DNA of 45,128 nt from Bacteroidota bacterium (GTDB lineage Bacteria > Bacteroidota > Bacteroidia > Flavobacteriales > Weeksellaceae). This document shows positions 33,274 through 41,567 of the stretch, piece by piece. Location: assembly GCA_023423715.1 (NCBI GenBank), contig JAFAFC010000028.1, positions 1 through 45,128 of the forward strand. The letters run 5' to 3'. The translations under genes and the position numbers were made by a program. How positions within the stretch are numbered: position 1 is the stretch's first letter; each line of letters starts with the position of its first letter. The notes beneath the pieces were generated by a model. It saw only the letters and a program-made list of their open reading frames with translations. It was not told the DNA's origin and did not search any database.

Positions 33274-33503
33274 AGAATCACGTTTTTAATATTTAGATAA
33301 ATATAAAAGGATTTTTTTATGAATCAATATCTTTCTTTTGCTTTTTTGCTGATATTTTGTCAATTTTCAAATGAACGAATCGTTGTTTTGAAGAAAAATA
33401 TTTTTATTATTAATATTTTTCAGAAAATTGTTTTACATAATTCCCATTTTGTAGATTAAAACTTCAAAAACACAAAAATTAGTGGTAATTTTACGCCGAT
33501 TTT

Positions 33504-34475
33504 ATGGATGCATTACAAGAGGAGGTGGCTAAAACTCAGGAACTGATTATGTTTTATAATCTTGAAAATCTGTTTATTCCAGCAGATTCTAAGTTTATTC
33601 AAGATAAAAAAAACTTCAACGGTTTCCGAAGTTGGACGAAAGGAAGGTATTTAGATAAGCTGTACAAGATAGCTGATGTTTTCGATCAAGTTCAGCTGAA
33701 ATATGGCAAGTTGCCGCTCTTTGCTGGTGTAAGTGAAGTTCAAGGTGATCAACCTTTGCAGGACTTAATGAAATTGGCGCCCTTTCATCCCTATTATGAT
33801 TTTGTACACTTTGATAGTTTAGACGAGCGCGGTATTGATGTTGCATTGATTTACAATACGTTAGAAATAGAGGTCTTGGATTCGGAAACGATGACGTATT
33901 TGTTCGAAATTGAAGACGAAAATCCTGAAAATTACGATACAACACGAGATATTTTGTATTGTAAATTGAAATATAAAGAAGATGTTTTTCATGTTTATGT
34001 TTTACACCTTCCGTCAAAAAGAGAAAAAGATATTAACAAGCCCAAACGTGATTACATCTTGGGCGAGTTGAAAAAAAGAATAAAAAACAACGCAGAAGAT
34101 GAGAATGAGCCGGTACTTGTTTTGGGAGATTTCAATACCAACCCCGACGACGAAGGCATAAGAAATTTGTTGCAAATCAGCGAACAGACGAAAATGTACA
34201 ATCCGTTCTCTGAGATTTACAAAAAACGCATTTTTTCAACCTTTCACTATTCTAATGGGTTGTTGTTTGATCAAATTATGATTTCCCAAGACTTCATGCA
34301 AGGAAAAACAGCTTTGCAGTTTTTGGGAGCCGATGTTTTTAGCTCGGATAAATTACGAAGTAACGACAAACGCTTTCGTGGTAGACCTTTCCGAACCTAT
34401 GCTGGCTCTCGATATTTGGGAGGATATAGCGATCATTTTCCAGTTGTTATGCAATTCGGAACCCATGAAACTTAA
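33504..34475 (+). CDS. Endonuclease/exonuclease/phosphatase family protein
   Basis: The 323-residue protein belongs to the Mg-dependent EEP superfamily of nucleases and phosphodiesterases. The motifs are IMFYNLENLF (Asn and start of the domain), VSEVQGDQPLQDL (metal-binding Glu), VLHLPSKRE (His), VLGDFNTNPDDEG (Asp and Asn) and GGYSDHFPVVMQF (the SDH catalytic pair). No signal peptide is seen, so cytoplasmic action is predicted. Substrate unknown: DNA repair, RNA or lipid phosphate are all possible within this family. An Lrp/AsnC regulator follows 26 bases downstream and then deoC, so it may be part of a nucleotide salvage group. Confidence 0.9.
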   Translation: MDALQEEVAKTQELIMFYNLENLFIPADSKFIQDKKNFNGFRSWTKGRYLDKLYKIADVFDQVQLKYGKLPLFAGVSEVQGDQPLQDLMKLAPFHPYYDFVHFDSLDERGIDVALIYNTLEIEVLDSETMTYLFEIEDENPENYDTTRDILYCKLKYKEDVFHVYVLHLPSKREKDINKPKRDYILGELKKRIKNNAEDENEPVLVLGDFNTNPDDEGIRNLLQISEQTKMYNPFSEIYKKRIFSTFHYSNGLLFDQIMISQDFMQGKTALQFLGADVFSSDKLRSNDKRFRGRPFRTYAGSRYLGGYSDHFPVVMQFGTHET

Positions 34476-34501
34476 CTAAAAAACATAAAAAAAGACATCA
34501 A

Positions 34502-34972
34502 ATGAAAATTGCAACAAACACGGGGTATCAGTTGGATTCTGTAGATAAAGAGATTATTTACATGTTGATGGATAATGCCAAAACTTCTTTAGCGCACATT
34601 TCTAAAAATGTAGGGATTTCTACAACGGCGGTTCACCAAAGGATTAAAAAATTAGAACAAGCGGGAATTATCGAGAATTCGGTTTCGTTTCTTAATCCTA
34701 GAAAAGTAGGGTACAAGGTGGTTTCATACATCGGTGTTTTCCTAGATCAGCCAAGTCATTATAAAGATGCGGTTTCGGCTTTGGATCAAATCAATGAAGT
34801 TGTTGAGGCTCATTATACAACAGGAAATTACACCATTTTCTTGAAAGTTTTGTGTAGAGATAACGACCATTTAATGCAAATTTTGAACAAAATTCAGAAG
34901 CTAAAAGGCGTAACAAGAACAGAAACATTCATATCTTTGGAACAAAGTATTAATAGACAATTAAAAGTATAA
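34502..34972 (+). CDS. Lrp/AsnC family transcriptional regulator
   Basis: This 156-residue protein has an N-terminal winged HTH (about residues 10-60: LDSVDKEIIYMLMDNAKTSL, then ISTTAVHQRIKKLEQAGII) and a C-terminal RAM ligand-binding domain (about 70-150: VGYKVVSYIGVFLD, VEAHYTTGNYTIFLKVL). Such regulators usually sense amino acids and bind DNA as octamers. It lies 26 bases after the EEP gene and 6 bases before deoC, and is probably co-transcribed with both. The promoter and effector are unknown. Confidence 0.95.
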   Translation: MKIATNTGYQLDSVDKEIIYMLMDNAKTSLAHISKNVGISTTAVHQRIKKLEQAGIIENSVSFLNPRKVGYKVVSYIGVFLDQPSHYKDAVSALDQINEVVEAHYTTGNYTIFLKVLCRDNDHLMQILNKIQKLKGVTRTETFISLEQSINRQLKV

Positions 34973-34978
34973 TTAAGC

Positions 34979-35728
34979 ATGTTGCCAATAGAAAACTATT
35001 TAGATTCTACCTATTTAAAAACACCTGCACAATCTGGTTTAAGTGAAGAAGAAACCTATCAAAAGGTTTTAGAATTAACAGACGAAGCGATAGCTAATCA
35101 TTTTATATTAGTGATGATTCGTCCAGAGTATGTGAAAAGGATTTCGCAGTACATCAAAGAAAAAAATGCGGATGTTTTGGTAGGAACGGTTATTGGCTTT
35201 CATGAAGGAACATATTCCACCGAACATAAGCTTGAAGAAGCAAAAAAGGCAGTTGAAGACGGAGTTGATGAATTGGATTATGTTTTGAACTACGAAGCGT
35301 TCAAATCGGGAGAAATCCAGAAAGTGCAAGACGAGTTTGTTGCGTGTACAAAACTTGGTTTGGATAATCAGAAATTGGTGAAGTGGATTATTGAAATCGC
35401 TGCGCTTACCGATGTTCAAATCGCTGAGGTTACGAAGAGCATCGTAGAATGGACTGCTGAAAATTTTCAAGGTCAAGAAGATCAAATTTTCATTAAATCA
35501 TCTACTGGTTTTTATCAAACAGAAGGCGGAAAGCCGAATGGAGCAACACCAGAAGGAATTAAAATTATGCTAGAAAATGCTGGAAAGCATCCTGTAAAAG
35601 CGGCTGGTGGAGTTCGTACGCATCAAGAAGCTTTGGATATGATTGCGATGGGTGTTCAACGAATAGGGACATCTTCTGCAAAAGCATTGGCAGGAAAATC
35701 AGATGAAGAGGGGAAAGCAGGATATTAG
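34979..35728 (+). CDS. deoC: Deoxyribose-phosphate aldolase
   Basis: The 249-residue class I aldolase splits 2-deoxyribose-5-phosphate into glyceraldehyde-3-phosphate and acetaldehyde in deoxynucleoside degradation. The Schiff-base lysine is in IFIKSSTGFYQTEGGKP, and the second conserved lysine in HPVKAAGGVRTHQEA. The N-terminal start LDSTYLKTP corresponds to the DHTLLKP of the family, here with the first residues diverged. The conserved VGTVIGFHEG (about residues 61-70) matches the VCVVIGFP-type segment. It follows the Lrp-type regulator by 6 bases. It ends with TAG, then a terminator. Confidence 0.94.
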   Translation: MLPIENYLDSTYLKTPAQSGLSEEETYQKVLELTDEAIANHFILVMIRPEYVKRISQYIKEKNADVLVGTVIGFHEGTYSTEHKLEEAKKAVEDGVDELDYVLNYEAFKSGEIQKVQDEFVACTKLGLDNQKLVKWIIEIAALTDVQIAEVTKSIVEWTAENFQGQEDQIFIKSSTGFYQTEGGKPNGATPEGIKIMLENAGKHPVKAAGGVRTHQEALDMIAMGVQRIGTSSAKALAGKSDEEGKAGY

Positions 35729-35750
35729 AAGAAAAGAAATATCAAATAAA

Positions 35751-35781
35751 AAAAACTCTGAAGAAATTCAGAGTTTTTTTT
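35751..35781. terminator. Bidirectional terminator after deoC
   Basis: An 8-bp stem (ACTCTGAA/TTCAGAGT; 35755-35762 with 35767-35774) with a GAAA loop is flanked by A and T runs, and serves deoC and the convergent T9SS-domain gene. Confidence 0.85.
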
Positions 35782-35786
35782 ATGTT

Positions 35787-36134
35787 TTATTGTTTGATGA
35801 TTTGGGTTACTTTCTGGGTGTTGTCACTCAATGTGTATCGCAACAAATATTTTCCTGATTTTAATTGATCTAATCTAATTTCCGAAGAACCCGAATTTAC
35901 ATTGTAAGCCGCAACTTGAACTCCCAAAATGGAATAAAAAGCAACGGATTTTATTTTAAGATTAGCATCTTTTGATTTCAAAACTAGAACATCTCGTGCC
36001 GGATTTGGGTACGCCACCAAAACACCATCGTCATTCTTTTGACTGGCGGAAATCGGTTCTCTCTGGCTTGTCTGCGCTTGTGCAGCTACTGAAAATAATC
36101 CGACGAAAAATAGAGATAGTAAAAGTTTCTTCAT
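35787..36134 (-). CDS. Minimal secreted protein: signal peptide plus T9SS type A sorting domain
   Basis: The start is the ATG at 36134 (MKKLLLSLFFVGLFSVAAQAQ, 115 residues), which gives a clean signal peptide and places the start 29 bases after a TACATTTG box; an upstream ATG at 36194 is less likely. After about 15 residues of linker (TSQREPISASQKNDDG) the whole mature protein is a sorting domain: AYPNPARDVLVLKS, FYSILGVQVAAY, LKSGKYLLRYTLSD and a C-terminal basic tail (IIKQ). No separate passenger is present. It may be a remnant of a larger secreted protein or a small surface protein in its own right. Role unknown. Confidence 0.85.
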   Translation of the reverse strand: MKKLLLSLFFVGLFSVAAQAQTSQREPISASQKNDDGVLVAYPNPARDVLVLKSKDANLKIKSVAFYSILGVQVAAYNVNSGSSEIRLDQLKSGKYLLRYTLSDNTQKVTQIIKQ

Positions 36135-36163
36135 ACACAAAAAGGTTTTCACCTCGAGTTTTA

Positions 36164-36171
36164 CAAATGTA
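36164..36171 (-). promoter_or_regulatory. Putative -7 box of the T9SS-domain gene
   Basis: TACATTTG on the minus strand matches TAnnTTTG, 29 bases before the ATG at 36134. It lies inside the frame that would be used by the upstream ATG, supporting the inner start. Confidence 0.45.
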
Positions 36172-36219
36172 TTAAAAATCAAATTAATATACAACGGCTT
36201 TCTCCCCTAAGGAATGTTT

Positions 36220-36227
36220 ACCTTTGC
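36220..36227 (+). promoter_or_regulatory. Putative -7 box of hemB
   Basis: TACCTTTG matches TAnnTTTG, 33 bases upstream of the hemB ATG (36261), divergent from the box at 36164-36171. Confidence 0.45.
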
Positions 36228-36260
36228 AGTATAATTTTTTAATCAAATAGTATTCCAAAA

Positions 36261-37253
36261 ATGATTATATTTTCAAGAAATCGAAGATTAAGAACCAACG
36301 AGTCTATTCGAAGTTTGGTACGTGAAACCGTACTTACAACCAATGATTTTGTCATGCCTATTTTCGTTATGGAAGGGCAAGGAAAAAAAGAGGCCGTCGA
36401 TTCGATGCCTGGAATTTTTAGAAGAAGTATAGATCTTACTGTTCAAGAATGTAAAGAATTGTATTCTTTAGGAATAAAAGCGGTAAATCTGTACATGAAA
36501 GTTTCAGATGATGTTAAAGATAATACGGGTAAAGAAGCATGGAATCCAAACGGGTTGATGCAACAAACGATCAAAGCAATTAAAGATGCCGTTCCAGCAA
36601 TGATTGTGATGCCTGATGTTGCATTGGATCCATATTCAATTTATGGCCATGATGGAATTATCAATGCAGGAAAAATTGATAATGACGCAACGAACGAAGC
36701 CTTAGCCAAAATGGCAGTTTCTCACGCCGATGCAGGTGCTGATGTTGTGGCGCCAAGTGATATGATGGACGCTCGTGTCTCTGTAATTCGTGAAGCTTTG
36801 GAAGAAAGTGGACACACCAATGTCGGAATTCTTTCTTACGCTGCAAAATATGCAAGTTCGTTCTATGGGCCTTTCAGAAGTGCTTTAGATTCGGCTCCAA
36901 AAGAAGATGTTGAAATTCCAACGGATAAAAAAACCTATCAAATGGATTTCCATAATTCAAGAGAAGCCTTAGATGAAGTTCAGAAAGATGTGGATGAAGG
37001 TGCGGATATTATTATGATTAAACCAGGTTTGCCGTATTTGGATATCGTTGCAAAAGTTCGCTCGATGATCGATTTACCAATTGCGGTTTATAATGTAAGT
37101 GGAGAATACGCGATGTTGAAAGCGGCTGCGCAAAACGGTTGGTTGGATAACGATAAGGCGATTTTAGAAAGCTTAACGTGTATAAAACGTGCGGGTGCAG
37201 ATATGATTTTCACGTATGCTGCAAAAGAAGCTGCGATTTTATTGAATTCGTAA
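36261..37253 (+). CDS. hemB: Porphobilinogen synthase (delta-aminolevulinate dehydratase), Mg-dependent type
   Basis: The 330-residue enzyme joins two 5-aminolevulinates into porphobilinogen in haem synthesis. The active-site lysines lie in SYAAKYASSFYGPFR and IMIKPGLPYLDIV. The metal-site segment DVALDPYSIYGHDG (about residues 119-132) has Ala and Asp where zinc enzymes have three Cys (DVCLCxYxxHGHCG), so it is of the Mg-type site known from Pseudomonas-like enzymes. N-terminal RNRRLRTNESIRSLVRET matches the family. Length is typical. It ends in a strong hairpin. Confidence 0.96.
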   Translation: MIIFSRNRRLRTNESIRSLVRETVLTTNDFVMPIFVMEGQGKKEAVDSMPGIFRRSIDLTVQECKELYSLGIKAVNLYMKVSDDVKDNTGKEAWNPNGLMQQTIKAIKDAVPAMIVMPDVALDPYSIYGHDGIINAGKIDNDATNEALAKMAVSHADAGADVVAPSDMMDARVSVIREALEESGHTNVGILSYAAKYASSFYGPFRSALDSAPKEDVEIPTDKKTYQMDFHNSREALDEVQKDVDEGADIIMIKPGLPYLDIVAKVRSMIDLPIAVYNVSGEYAMLKAAAQNGWLDNDKAILESLTCIKRAGADMIFTYAAKEAAILLNS

Positions 37254-37269
37254 ATTCAGTAGAAATAGA

Positions 37270-37303
37270 AATACAAAAGGAGGCGAAAGCCTCCTTTTGT
37301 ATT
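37270..37303. terminator. Bidirectional terminator between hemB and TM2 gene
   Basis: A 15-bp stem (37270-37284 with 37289-37303) with a GAAA loop contains AAAAGGAGGC/GCCTCCTTTT. The right arm ends directly at the TM2 stop codon (37304). It can work on either strand. Confidence 0.85.
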
Positions 37304-37627
37304 TTAAAACCAAGGTTTTTGATTCTTGATATATGTGTTGTCAAACTGTTCGTCACTCATTGAAAGATAAATAATGCCTTCAATGATTGGGATTACAAAT
37401 ACGATTGGATACAAGAAACTTCCAACTCCACAAGTGAAAATCGTTAGTAATGGAATGATAATAATTGTTGAAAGAAGTAAAATAATTCCTTCTTTAGTAT
37501 ATCCCATATAAAATTTGTGGATTCCTAAAGATCCCAAAAGGATTGCTAATAAACCCGCAGGTAATTTTTTTTCTGATTTGTAAGGTGCAGGTGGCTGACT
37601 GCCGTCCGAATAGCCATAATTTTCCAT
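37304..37627 (-). CDS. TM2 domain protein
   Basis: The 107-residue membrane protein has a cytoplasmic N-terminus rich in Pro, Ser and Lys (residues 1-22). The TM2 domain follows (about 23-90): GLLAILLGSLGIHKFYMGYTKEGIILLL, with the GxHxFYxG signature, and a second hydrophobic hairpin (LLTIFTCGVG, then IVFVIPIIEGIIYL). A third hydrophobic segment fits the flavobacterial form. TM2 proteins occur widely, with no firm function. It is convergent with hemB and divergent from lptB, with a TATTTTTG box 21 bases upstream. Confidence 0.9.
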   Translation of the reverse strand: MENYGYSDGSQPPAPYKSEKKLPAGLLAILLGSLGIHKFYMGYTKEGIILLLSTIIIIPLLTIFTCGVGSFLYPIVFVIPIIEGIIYLSMSDEQFDNTYIKNQKPWF

Positions 37628-37648
37628 AGTCTTTTTTTAGATTGTCTT

Positions 37649-37656
37649 CAAAAATA
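37649..37656 (-). promoter_or_regulatory. Putative -7 box of the TM2 gene
   Basis: TATTTTTG on the minus strand matches TAnnTTTG, 21 bases before the TM2 start codon at 37627. No clear -33 box. Confidence 0.4.
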
Positions 37657-37707
37657 CAGAAAGTTTTTTTGAATTTCGAGATTTATTTTATTTGGTTCAA
37701 AAATATT

Positions 37708-37715
37708 TATCTTTG
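37708..37715 (+). promoter_or_regulatory. Putative -7 box of lptB
   Basis: TATCTTTG matches TAnnTTTG and ends 5 bases before the lptB ATG (37721), so the mRNA may be leaderless. TTTG occurs at 37691-37694, but the 13-base spacing is too short for a normal -33 box. Confidence 0.45.
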
Positions 37716-37720
37716 CGCTT

Positions 37721-38782
37721 ATGATCTTGCGCGGAGAAAATTTAGTTAAAGAATACGGACCCAAAAAAGTAGTAAAGGGGGTTTCTGTAGAAGTGTCACA
37801 AGGAGAAATTGTTGGTTTGCTTGGTCCAAATGGAGCGGGGAAAACCACAACATTCTACATGACGGTTGGTTTGGTAAAACCTACTTCGGGAAATATCTTT
37901 TTAGATAACAAAAATATTACAACCGATGCTATGTATCGCCGTGCACAGCAGGGGATTGGGTATCTGGCACAGGAAGCTTCTGTGTTTAGAAAGCTGAGCG
38001 TGGAGGATAACTTAATGGGTGTTCTTCAGCTTACTAAATTATCGAAGCGCGAGCAAAAACTAAAATGCGACGAGCTTATCGAAGAGTTTTCGCTTCAACA
38101 TGTTCGTAAAAACCGTGGAGATTTACTTTCTGGAGGGGAAAGACGAAGAACGGAAATCGCCCGTTGTCTAGCAACAAGTCCTAATTTTATCCTTTTAGAT
38201 GAGCCTTTTGCAGGAGTTGACCCAATTGCGGTGGAGGATATTCAGAAAATCGTTCGAAGTTTGGTAGATAAAAACATTGGGATTTTAATTACCGACCACA
38301 ACGTTCAGCAAACCTTAGCTATTACGCATAAAACTTACATTATGTTCGAAGGTCGAATTTTAAAGGAAGGTTTACCAGCAGATTTGGCGAACGATCCTCA
38401 AGTTCGAGAAGCGTATTTAGGAGAAAACTTCGTATATCAGGACATTTTGAATAAAGCTAATAAGAAACAATACGTTTATAATATTTGGGCGGGTAATTTT
38501 GATACCAAACAACAGTTTCAAAATTTTGTTGATGTTAATTTTACCGAAGCTGATAATTTGAGATTGTTTTACGGTTTCGAAGATATTAGTTTTGCGTCAT
38601 TAGCAAATTCGGATATTGAAACGATTTTTAATTCAGTGCTTGATAAAAATCAGTTTTCATCATTTTTATTTCAGAAAAAAGAAATCAATTTTTCGTACAG
38701 CGAAGATCAAGCAGAAGCAGAAGGAAGGGCTTTTTCTCGTCCGGAATTAACGTATCAAGCCTCATATTTCTTCGAAGATTAA
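37721..38782 (+). CDS. lptB: LPS export ABC transporter ATP-binding protein with a C-terminal extension
   Basis: Residues 1-237 are a complete LptB, the ATPase that powers lipopolysaccharide extraction by LptFG. Walker A is GLLGPNGAGKTTTFYM (33-48), signature LSGGERRRTEIARC (136-149), Walker B NFILLDEPFAGVDP (155-168), and the H-loop His is in LITDHNVQQ. Normal LptB ends at YLGENF (232-237). Here the frame continues for 116 residues (to 353). This extension has YNIWAGNFDTKQQFQNFVDV, acidic stretches and several Phe/Tyr, with no internal Met. It vaguely recalls the Imm22/DUF4284 type (W-x-G-x-F start), but this is unproven. No frameshift is needed. Confidence 0.93.
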   Translation: MILRGENLVKEYGPKKVVKGVSVEVSQGEIVGLLGPNGAGKTTTFYMTVGLVKPTSGNIFLDNKNITTDAMYRRAQQGIGYLAQEASVFRKLSVEDNLMGVLQLTKLSKREQKLKCDELIEEFSLQHVRKNRGDLLSGGERRRTEIARCLATSPNFILLDEPFAGVDPIAVEDIQKIVRSLVDKNIGILITDHNVQQTLAITHKTYIMFEGRILKEGLPADLANDPQVREAYLGENFVYQDILNKANKKQYVYNIWAGNFDTKQQFQNFVDVNFTEADNLRLFYGFEDISFASLANSDIETIFNSVLDKNQFSSFLFQKKEINFSYSEDQAEAEGRAFSRPELTYQASYFFED

Positions 38783-38839
38783 TGCCCATTTTATAAAATT
38801 TTCCCGTTATTAAATGAATAGGTTCATTACGGAGTTGCT

Positions 38840-38847
38840 TATCTTTG
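38840..38847 (+). promoter_or_regulatory. Putative -7 box of the ABC exporter gene
   Basis: TATCTTTG matches TAnnTTTG, 20 bases before the ATG at 38868. The intact promoter suggests that the amber-interrupted gene is still transcribed. Confidence 0.45.
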
Positions 38848-38867
38848 TATAAGACAACACGTAATTC

Positions 38868-40679
38868 ATGAGCAAACCTTTCCGACGAACAGTGACTTTA
38901 TGGGGTATTTATAAACAATTAGTTCCGTTCATAAAGCCGTATCGTAAAATGATTTACGGGACGCTGTTTCTCACATTATTAGGCGCTTTATCAGCCCAAG
39001 TTAACCCGATTGTTTTAAAATATACCGTTGATGAGGTAACAAATCTTACCCATCTTCCCGATCCTATGGTCGAAGGAATTCATGTGTTGGTGGTAATTAC
39101 TGTGATTTTATTGGTGAAAGAAGTGGCCAATATTTTTATCAATTTCGGTCAGAAGTTTTATGGTGAAAAAATTCGGATTAATGTAAGTTCGGTTTTGGCT
39201 CAAAACGCAATTGACAAAATTCTTACCTATCGAGTTTCGTATTTTACCGATGAAGAGCATGATTCAGGGAAATTGCAAACACGAATCGATCGTGGAATCG
39301 AAAGTTTAACGCGATTGGTTCAGAATTTCTTCATTGATATTTTGCCGCTTTTTTCTACGGCGATCATTGCGCTGGTGGTGATGTATATGCAAAATGTGTA
39401 TGTTGGTTTGGTTTCTACGATTGTGGTTCCCATTTATTTCTATGTGAGTTCATTGCAAGCCAACAAACTTTCGGGTGTTAGACGACAATTGCGAAATCAA
39501 CGTGAGCAAAAAACGTCTGGACTTTTGAATTTGATTAATTCCATCATGGTGATCAAGAGTTTTACCCAAGAAAAATTTGAGGGCAAAAAGCAATACGATT
39601 TACAGATGGACTTAATGGAAAGTCAATTGTACACACGGAGAACCAATTTTATTTACGATGGATTCAAATCGTTTATTGAGCAAATTGGTGTTGTTTTAAT
39701 CATTCTTTTGACAGTTTATTTGGTATTGAATCAACAAATGACCATTGGTGCGATCATGTTGCACGTGATGTTGTTTAACAACGTTTCGGCCCCTATTCGT
39801 CAGCTTCATCGGATTTACGATGATATGAATGATGCGATGATTTATGCCGAAGGTTATTTTGATATTTTAAATGCGGATGGCGAAAAAGAACCCAACGGAA
39901 CGTTTACGGAAAATAAAATCCAAGGAGAATTTGAATTGCAAAATGTTAATTTCACTTATCCTAATGGAGTTCAAGCTTTGCATGATGTTAATATGGTTAT
40001 TGAATCCGGGAAAACCACCGCTTTGGTTGGTTTAAGTGGCGCTGGAAAATCAACGGTGATTAATTTGTTATGCAAATTTTATCTCCCAACTAATGGCGCA
40101 ATTTTCTTAGATAAAACCAATCTTAATGACTATGACAATACGTTTTTAAGAGATAAAATTGGTTTGGTTTTACAGAAAAACCACATTTTTAAAGGCAGTA
40201 TTGAAGATAATATTCGATATGGAAAAATGGATGCGAGTTTTGAAGAAGTTCAAGAAGCGGCGCGAAAAGCCTATTTACATGATCAAATATTAGAGCTCAA
40301 CGAAGGGTATCAGCACGATGCGACGCAACTTTCGGGAGGTCAACAACAACGAATTGCTATTGCGCGTTTGTTTTTGAAAAATCCACCAATCATTTTCCTA
40401 GACGAACCTACTGCAAGTTTGGATGCGATTGCAACGGAGCAAATCAAAAATTCGTTGGACGCTATCATAGCAGGAAGAACGGTGGTGATTATTTCGCATT
40501 CGCTTTCTCAGATTTTGGATTAGGATCGTATTTATGTGATGAAAAAAGGACGCGTTGTGGAAAACGGAACGCATGATGAACTGGTTCAGATGGACGGAAC
40601 GTATCGAGAGATTTTTGATGCATCGGCTCGAAGTCTTAATTTGGATAAACTCATTCATACATATAAGGATTCGGAATAA
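38868..40679 (+). pseudogene. ABC exporter (fused TMD-NBD), interrupted by an in-frame TAG
   Basis: The gene encodes an ABC half-exporter of the MsbA/lipid-drug type. The membrane domain has about six helices (residues 20-310), followed by an ATPase with Walker A ALVGLSGAGKSTVINL, signature QLSGGQQQRIAIAR, Walker B PPIIFLDEPTASLD and H-loop VIISHSLSQILD. Codon 552 is TAG (40521-40523), directly after ILD. The same frame continues with DRIYVMKKGRVVENGTHDEL and a further 31 residues to TAA at 40677-40679. This is exactly the expected family C-terminus, so full length would be about 603 codons. TAG is a normal stop elsewhere here. The truncated protein keeps all ATP-binding motifs. Cause: nonsense mutation or assembly error. 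Confidence 0.85.
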
Positions 40680-40806
40680 AGCTTTGTATTGAAGAAAAAC
40701 TGATTTTCACCTTTGTTTTTTAACATTTCCTTAGGGTTAGTTGAAAAAGTTTGTTAAAAATTTATTCAAAGCAAAATAAAAATAGTTTAAATACTAGATT
40801 TTAGTT

Positions 40807-40814
40807 TATTTTTG
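40807..40814 (+). promoter_or_regulatory. Putative -7 box of cmoA
   Basis: TATTTTTG matches TAnnTTTG, 12 bases before the ATG at 40827. A TTG inside this box is also an in-frame possible start (40812) but is less likely. Confidence 0.4.
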
Positions 40815-40826
40815 AAAAAAAATAAT

Positions 40827-41567
40827 ATGCTAGACGACAGCCATTCTGACAAGGTTTTTAGCGAAAAACAGAAAATTCAATTTGATTTTCAATTTAATGA
40901 AAAAGTGGCGGGCGTGTTTGATGATATGGTGAGTCGTTCGGTTCCTTTTTACCATGAAATGCAGAGGATGACCAGCGAGCTCGCAGCCAAATATGCGCAA
41001 CCAGAAACATCGATTTATGATTTGGGATGTTCTACAGGAACCACAATGTTGTTGATGGACAAATTGGTTCCAGAAGGAATTACGTTTGTTGGGATTGATG
41101 ATTCCCAGGAAATGATCGATAAATGTCAAGAAAAACTCAACAGTTTTCATCTTAATCGAGAAATTAAATTGGAAGTTGCCGATTTAACAAAAACAGTTCC
41201 AGTAAATAATGCATCAGTTGTTTCGATGGTTTTGGTTCTTCAATTTATAAGACCGCTTCACCGTTTAGATATTGTGAAGAAAATTTATGAAGGTATGGTT
41301 CCGGGTTCGGCTTTCATTCTTTTTGAAAAGATACTTACGGAAGAAAAATCCTTAAATCGAGATTTTATTGACTTCTATTATGATTTCAAAAGAAGAAACA
41401 ATTACAGCGAACTTGAGATTTCACAAAAACGAGAAGCATTAGAAAATGTTCTCATCCCTTATAAAACCAGCGAAAATGTTAATATGCTTAAGGAAGCTGG
41501 TTTCCAAGAAGTCGAAGTATTCTTCAAATGGTATAATTTCACAGGTATAATTGCGCGTAAACTATGA
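40827..41567 (+). CDS. cmoA: Carboxy-S-adenosyl-L-methionine synthase
   Basis: The 246-residue Rossmann methyltransferase-fold enzyme makes carboxy-SAM (Cx-SAM) from SAM and prephenate, used by CmoB for cmo5U34 in tRNA. Motif I is SIYDLGCSTGTTMLLMDKL (about 62-80), and GIDDSQEMIDKC follows at 89-100. The segment YSELEISQKREALENVL (193-209) contains Arg202, equivalent to the carboxylate-binding Arg of E. coli CmoA (from memory). The start is the ATG at 40827. No cmoB is present in the window. The stop overlaps the next gene's ATG (ATGA), so the two are translationally coupled. Confidence 0.93.
   Translation: MLDDSHSDKVFSEKQKIQFDFQFNEKVAGVFDDMVSRSVPFYHEMQRMTSELAAKYAQPETSIYDLGCSTGTTMLLMDKLVPEGITFVGIDDSQEMIDKCQEKLNSFHLNREIKLEVADLTKTVPVNNASVVSMVLVLQFIRPLHRLDIVKKIYEGMVPGSAFILFEKILTEEKSLNRDFIDFYYDFKRRNNYSELEISQKREALENVLIPYKTSENVNMLKEAGFQEVEVFFKWYNFTGIIARKL

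Noticed and set aside
40521..40523. TAG as a recoded (pyrrolysine or alternative code) codon
   Set aside because: TAG ends several intact genes in the window, including trmD and deoC, and there is no sign of pyl genes or genome-wide reassignment.
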